64,000 nucleotides of DNA from Litoreibacter arenae DSM 19593. Lineage in GTDB: Bacteria > Pseudomonadota > Alphaproteobacteria > Rhodobacterales > Rhodobacteraceae. Below, one piece after another: positions 60,259-64,000 of this stretch. A model generated the notes under the pieces. The model was not told the DNA's origin. It worked only from the letters and a program-made list of their open reading frames with translations, and did not search any database. Made by a program: the position numbers and the translations under genes. The stretch's first letter is position 1; each line of letters begins with the position of its first letter. The DNA lies in contig NZ_KE557314.1 in NCBI RefSeq assembly GCF_000442275.2, forward strand, positions 1,023,085 through 1,087,084. Direction: 5' to 3'.

Positions 60259-62172
60259 ATGAGCCACCGCCCCCCCCAAGTCATCGCGCGAACCCGTTTG
60301 CAGCCTGATGGCAGTCTTAAATGGATGGGCGTTGCGGTGGTGCTGGTCGCGGCGGCGCTGACCTCAGTAGCCCCTGCGAGGGCGGACACGGTCACGGTGT
60401 CTCACGGGTATTCCAACTTTGGCGAGTTGAAATATGGCCCCGATTTCGAGCATCTCGATTATGTAAACCCCGACGCCCCGAAGGGCGGCGAGGTGTCGAC
60501 TTGGTCGCTGGGTAATTTCGACAGTTTCAACCAATACGCCCGCGAGGGAGTGGCGGCGGCGCTGAACACCATCGGCAGCGAAAGCCTGCTGACGGCGACG
60601 GCGGACGACCCGTATGGCGCCTACTGCTTTCTCTGCACCACGCTCGAATATCCTGAAGACCTGTCTTACGTGGTCTTCAATCTGCGGGAAGACGTGACTT
60701 TCTCTGACGGCACCCCGATGACGGCGGAAGATGTGGCCTTTAGCGTCAATCTGTTTCTGGAGCAGGGCATTGCCGAATATCGCCGAATCGCGGAGGGGTT
60801 TGTCGATAAGGTCGAGGTCGAAGGCCCCTACCGGATCAAGTTCATCTTCAACAAGGATGCTTCGAAACGGGATCGCGTCGGGTTTGCCGGCGGAACGCCT
60901 GTGTTCTCCAAGGCGTGGTTCGAAGAAACCGGCACGCGTCTGGACAAAAGCACCGACCGGCCGTTCATGAGCACCGGCGCCTACGTGCTGGACAGCTTCG
61001 ACTACAACCGGCAGGTGATATATGCCCGCAACCCGGACTACTGGGGCGAGGACATCCCGTTCAACGTCGGCCGCAACAATTTCGACCGCATCCGCGTGGA
61101 ATACTTCGCCGACCGCTCCGCCGCGTTCGAGGCGTTCAAGTCGGGCGAATATCTGCTGAAGGCCGAAACCGACCCCAAGGACTGGGCGACCGGCTACGAC
61201 TTCCCCGCAGTGAAAAGCGGTGCGGTGAAGCTGGCGACGCTGCCAGATGGGGGCGTCGGCACGGCGCTGTCGTTTGTGTTCAATCTGGACCGCGAGAAAT
61301 GGCAGGACCCCAAGGTGCGCGATGCTGTGTCTATGCTGTTCAACTTCGAGTGGACCAATAAGGCGCTGTTCTTCGACCTCTATGAGCGCCCCGCTTCTTT
61401 CTGGCCGAACACCGACCTTGCAGCGACGGGCACCCCTTCACCAGAGGAGGTAGCGCTGCTTCAGCCCCTTGTCGATCAGGGCCTGTTGGATGAAAGCATC
61501 CTGACGGATGAGGTGCGAATGCCCTTCGTCAATGACGACAGCAAGAACCGCCCGTCGCGGAAGGTGTTGCGCAGTGCGTCCAAGCTTCTGGAAGAGGCGG
61601 GCTGGCTTGTGGGCGACGACGGCATCCGGCGCAAGGATGGCCAGCCGCTTGAGGTGAATATCATCCAGTTCAACCCGCTCTACGACCGCGTGGTGAACCC
61701 GTTTATCAACAACCTGAACGCGCTGGGCATTAAAGGCTCGCTGGAGCGGATCGACACCGCCCAATATGTCGAACGTCGCCGGAAGGGCGATTTCGACCTG
61801 ACCAACCAAGGCATCCAGATGGATCTGGAGCCGTCCATCGGGCTGGAGCAGTGGTTTTCGTCCAAGACGGCGGATAACAGCTCCCGCAACCTGATGCGGC
61901 TGCGCGATCCGGCGGTTGACGCGCTGCTTCCCAAGGTGATCGCGGCTGACACGTTGGACGAGTTGCGCACATCGGTGCATGCGCTTGACCGGGTGCTGCG
62001 GTCTATCGGGTTTGCGATCCCGCAATGGTACAAGAATGAGAACTGGATCGCCTATTATGACGTATTCCGGCACCCTGATGAGTTGCCTCCGCTGGCAGTC
62101 GGGATATACGACTTCTGGTGGTACGACGCAGAAGCGGCAGAAAAGCTGAAGGCCGACGGCGTGCTTCGCTAG
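60259..62172 (+). CDS. yejA: Peptide ABC transporter binding protein, YejA type
   Basis: A 637-residue exported protein with a signal peptide (WMGVAVVLVAAALTSVAPARA, cleavage near 43, after an unusually long polar n-region) and the SBP family 5 fold: SHGYSNFGELKYGPDFEHLDYVNPDAPKGG, SFNQYAREGVAAALNTIGSESLL and FSDGTPMTAEDVAFSVN. YejA-type proteins bind oligopeptides (in Escherichia coli the peptide antibiotic microcin C). GAGGAG lies 8 bases before the ATG at 60259. yejB and yejE follow. Confidence 0.88.
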   Translation: MSHRPPQVIARTRLQPDGSLKWMGVAVVLVAAALTSVAPARADTVTVSHGYSNFGELKYGPDFEHLDYVNPDAPKGGEVSTWSLGNFDSFNQYAREGVAAALNTIGSESLLTATADDPYGAYCFLCTTLEYPEDLSYVVFNLREDVTFSDGTPMTAEDVAFSVNLFLEQGIAEYRRIAEGFVDKVEVEGPYRIKFIFNKDASKRDRVGFAGGTPVFSKAWFEETGTRLDKSTDRPFMSTGAYVLDSFDYNRQVIYARNPDYWGEDIPFNVGRNNFDRIRVEYFADRSAAFEAFKSGEYLLKAETDPKDWATGYDFPAVKSGAVKLATLPDGGVGTALSFVFNLDREKWQDPKVRDAVSMLFNFEWTNKALFFDLYERPASFWPNTDLAATGTPSPEEVALLQPLVDQGLLDESILTDEVRMPFVNDDSKNRPSRKVLRSASKLLEEAGWLVGDDGIRRKDGQPLEVNIIQFNPLYDRVVNPFINNLNALGIKGSLERIDTAQYVERRRKGDFDLTNQGIQMDLEPSIGLEQWFSSKTADNSSRNLMRLRDPAVDALLPKVIAADTLDELRTSVHALDRVLRSIGFAIPQWYKNENWIAYYDVFRHPDELPPLAVGIYDFWWYDAEAAEKLKADGVLR

Positions 62173-62187
62173 AGCAGGAATAAACAC

Positions 62188-63273
62188 TTGGGCGCTTACA
62201 TACTTCGACGGCTGCTGTTGGTCATTCCGACCTTGGTGGGCATCATGGTGGTCAACTTTGCGTTGACCCAGTTCGTGCCCGGTGGCCCCATCGAGCAGAT
62301 CCTTGCCCGCATGGAGGGCGAGGGTGATGTGCTGCAAGGCATTGCTGGCGGCTCCAGCGGTGGCGAGTTCGAGGCGTCGCGGTCCGAGTCCAAATATGAC
62401 GGTGCACGAGGGCTTCCGCCGGAGTTCATCGCGGAGCTGGAAAAGGAGTTCGGCTTCGACAAGCCGCCGGTGGAGCGGTTCCTCAATATGATGTGGAACT
62501 ACCTGCGCTTCGATTTCGGGGAGAGTTATTTCCGCTCCATCGGCGTGCTGGATCTGGTGTGGGAAAAAATGCCGGTGTCGATCACGCTGGGGCTTTGGTC
62601 GACGCTGATTGCCTATGTGATCTCGATCCCGCTGGGCATCCGCAAGGCCATTCGCGATGGGTCCAGCTTTGATACATGGACCTCGGGGCTGATTATCGTG
62701 GCCTATGCTATACCGGGCTTCTTGTTCGCCATCGTGCTGCTGGTGTTGTTCGCGGGCGGGTCTTATTACCAGTGGTTCCCCCTGCGGGGGCTGACATCGG
62801 ACAATTTCGAGCAGTTGAGTTTGATCGGCAAGGTGCTGGACTACTTCTGGCACATCGCGCTGCCTGTCACCGCCTCCACCATTGCGGCGTTTGCAACGTT
62901 GACCCTGCTAACCAAGAACTCGTTTCTGGACGAGATCAAGAAGCAATACGTCATCACCGCCAAGGCCAAAGGCCTGTCAGAGCGGCGGGTGCTGTACGGC
63001 CATGTTTTCCGCAACGCCATGCTGATCGTGATCGCCGGTTTCCCCAGCCTGTTTCTGGGCATTTTCCTGTCCGGCTCGCTGATTATTGAGACGATCTTCT
63101 CACTAGATGGCTTGGGTCGCTTGGCCTTCGAGGCGACGGTTGCGCGAGACTACCCGGTGGTGTTCGGCACGCTGTATTTCTTCGGGCTGATCGGGCTGAT
63201 CGTCGGCATCCTGTCGGACCTGATGTATGTCTTCGTCGACCCGCGCATTGACTTCGAGAGCCGCGAGACATGA
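62188..63273 (+). CDS. yejB: Peptide ABC transporter permease YejB
   Basis: A 361-residue permease: [37 protein letters not shown] at the start, a long periplasmic loop typical of YejB (about 50-100), and the EAA-type loop [32 protein letters not shown]. The start is a TTG at 62188 with AGGA nine bases upstream. It overlaps yejE by 4 bases. Confidence 0.9.
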   Translation: MGAYILRRLLLVIPTLVGIMVVNFALTQFVPGGPIEQILARMEGEGDVLQGIAGGSSGGEFEASRSESKYDGARGLPPEFIAELEKEFGFDKPPVERFLNMMWNYLRFDFGESYFRSIGVLDLVWEKMPVSITLGLWSTLIAYVISIPLGIRKAIRDGSSFDTWTSGLIIVAYAIPGFLFAIVLLVLFAGGSYYQWFPLRGLTSDNFEQLSLIGKVLDYFWHIALPVTASTIAAFATLTLLTKNSFLDEIKKQYVITAKAKGLSERRVLYGHVFRNAMLIVIAGFPSLFLGIFLSGSLIIETIFSLDGLGRLAFEATVARDYPVVFGTLYFFGLIGLIVGILSDLMYVFVDPRIDFESRET

Positions 63274-64000
63274 CACTTTCGCCGCTCAACCAACGCCGCT
63301 GGACGAACTTCAAGCGCAACAGGCGGGCCTACTGGTCACTGTGGATTTTCGCGGTGCTGTTCGGGCTGTCGCTCTGTGCGGAGCTGATCGCCAACGACAA
63401 GCCGATCCTTATCAAGTATCGCGGCGAGTTCTTCACCCCGATCACCAGCTTCTATCCCGAAACGACGTTCGGCGGCGACCTGCGTACGGAAGCGGTTTAC
63501 CGCGACATCGAAATACAATGCCTGATCAAAACGGGCGGCGTCGAGGATTGCTGGGACGAGCCCGAAGCGGTGATGGAAGAGGCCGCAAGCGGCACCTATG
63601 CAGGCGAGCCGGTGGAGCAGGGGTGGATCATCACGCCGATCATTCCCTACAGCTACACCACCATCGTAGACCGCCCCGGCACGGCCCCTGCGGCACCGGA
63701 CGCGATGAACTGGCTGGGCACCGACAACACCTCGCGTGACGTGACAGCGCGGGTGATTTACGGCTTCCGGCTGTCGATTGTGTTCACGCTGGTGGTGACG
63801 TTCTTCTCGTCCATCATCGGGATCGCGGCGGGGGCGGTGCAGGGCTTTTTCGGCGGGCGCACGGACCTGATCTTTCAGCGGTTTCTGGAAATCTGGGGGG
63901 CGACGCCAAGCCTCTATGTTATCATCATCATGTTCGCCATTCTGGGCCGAAGTTTCTGGCTTCTGGTCGCCCTGTCGATCCTGTTTGGCTGGCCTGCCTT
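63270..64000 (+). CDS. yejE: Peptide ABC transporter permease YejE, partial
   Basis: The frame starts at ATG 63270 (ATGA overlap with yejB) and runs off the right edge without a stop after about 243 residues. It begins [26 protein letters not shown], has the YejE-type periplasmic insert with [23 protein letters not shown], then the permease domain ([23 protein letters not shown]). The remaining permease and the yejF ATPase are presumably beyond the window. Confidence 0.9.
   Translation, partial: MTLSPLNQRRWTNFKRNRRAYWSLWIFAVLFGLSLCAELIANDKPILIKYRGEFFTPITSFYPETTFGGDLRTEAVYRDIEIQCLIKTGGVEDCWDEPEAVMEEAASGTYAGEPVEQGWIITPIIPYSYTTIVDRPGTAPAAPDAMNWLGTDNTSRDVTARVIYGFRLSIVFTLVVTFFSSIIGIAAGAVQGFFGGRTDLIFQRFLEIWGATPSLYVIIIMFAILGRSFWLLVALSILFGWPA

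Noticed and set aside
61438-62853. 471-residue minus-strand frame opposite yejA and yejB
   Set aside because: Spans two real genes on the other strand and has no recognisable features.
1-64000. tRNA, rRNA, prophage or insertion-sequence genes
   Set aside because: No cloverleaf-like intergenic sequence, no rRNA segments, no transposase or integrase frames were found; intergenic gaps are mostly too short.

Overview
The window looks like chromosomal DNA of a GC-rich alphaproteobacterium of the Rhodobacteraceae (Roseobacter/Rhodobacter side). The main reasons are an RpoE-ChrR singlet-oxygen module followed by the same five-gene order known from Rhodobacter sphaeroides, a dapB / RsmB-like / heparinase-like / purH / lspA / DUF3035 / paired-M16 block, a dnaX-ybaB-recR block with the 4.5S SRP RNA gene nearby, and an SqrR-type sulfide operator. 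This assignment is inference from gene content and order; no 16S or other marker is present. I see no phage, insertion sequence, tRNA, rRNA or CRISPR array.

Layout. 1-8.2 kb: end of a GcvT-like gene, RarD permease, RluA-type pseudouridine synthase, a rhodanese plus persulfide-dioxygenase pair under a probable SqrR box, an aldehyde dehydrogenase divergent from a 1-Cys peroxiredoxin, an L,D-transpeptidase, a CIA30-domain protein and an exported dienelactone hydrolase. 8.2-13.3 kb: pnp, a fatty-acid/sterol hydroxylase and rpsO on the minus strand, then an RTX calcium-binding protein. 13.3-16.8 kb (minus): fluoroacetate-dehalogenase-like hydrolase, DUF1643, truB, DUF2233 protein, rbfA. 16.9-29.8 kb (mostly plus): dapB, a low-GC insertion with an unknown membrane protein and a broken DUF1674 copy, an RsmB-like methyltransferase, heparinase-like protein, purH, lspA, DUF3035 lipoprotein, two M16 peptidase subunits, mutL, then rmuC. 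31-37 kb: rpoE-chrR (minus) and a divergent five-gene operon, both with RpoE-type promoters. 37-41.4 kb: DUF3775, saccharopine dehydrogenase, molybdenum formate dehydrogenase alpha subunit.

41.6-51.1 kb is a branched-chain-amino-acid-type ABC transporter (two ATPases, two permeases, one binding protein) bracketed by two acyl-CoA-ligase-family proteins and holding three small unknown exported or membrane proteins. It looks like one uptake-and-CoA-activation unit for an unidentified carboxylic acid. 51.1-64 kb: a caspase-fold/peptidoglycan-binding protein with no cysteine, recR, ybaB, dnaX, DUF202 protein, SRP RNA, nudC, an SRPBCC protein, a GFA protein, a NUDIX hydrolase, pheA, a membrane-anchored cytochrome c and the start of a yejABE peptide importer that runs off the window.

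The observations I rate highest are the back-to-back RpoE promoters at 32373-32444, the SqrR-type operator at 3612-3627, the full set of fluoroacetate-dehalogenase residues with an Asp-to-Glu change at 13315-14178, the ABC/ligase unit, the DUF1674 duplication, and a short dispersed extragenic motif seen four times between 43.6 and 53.4 kb.
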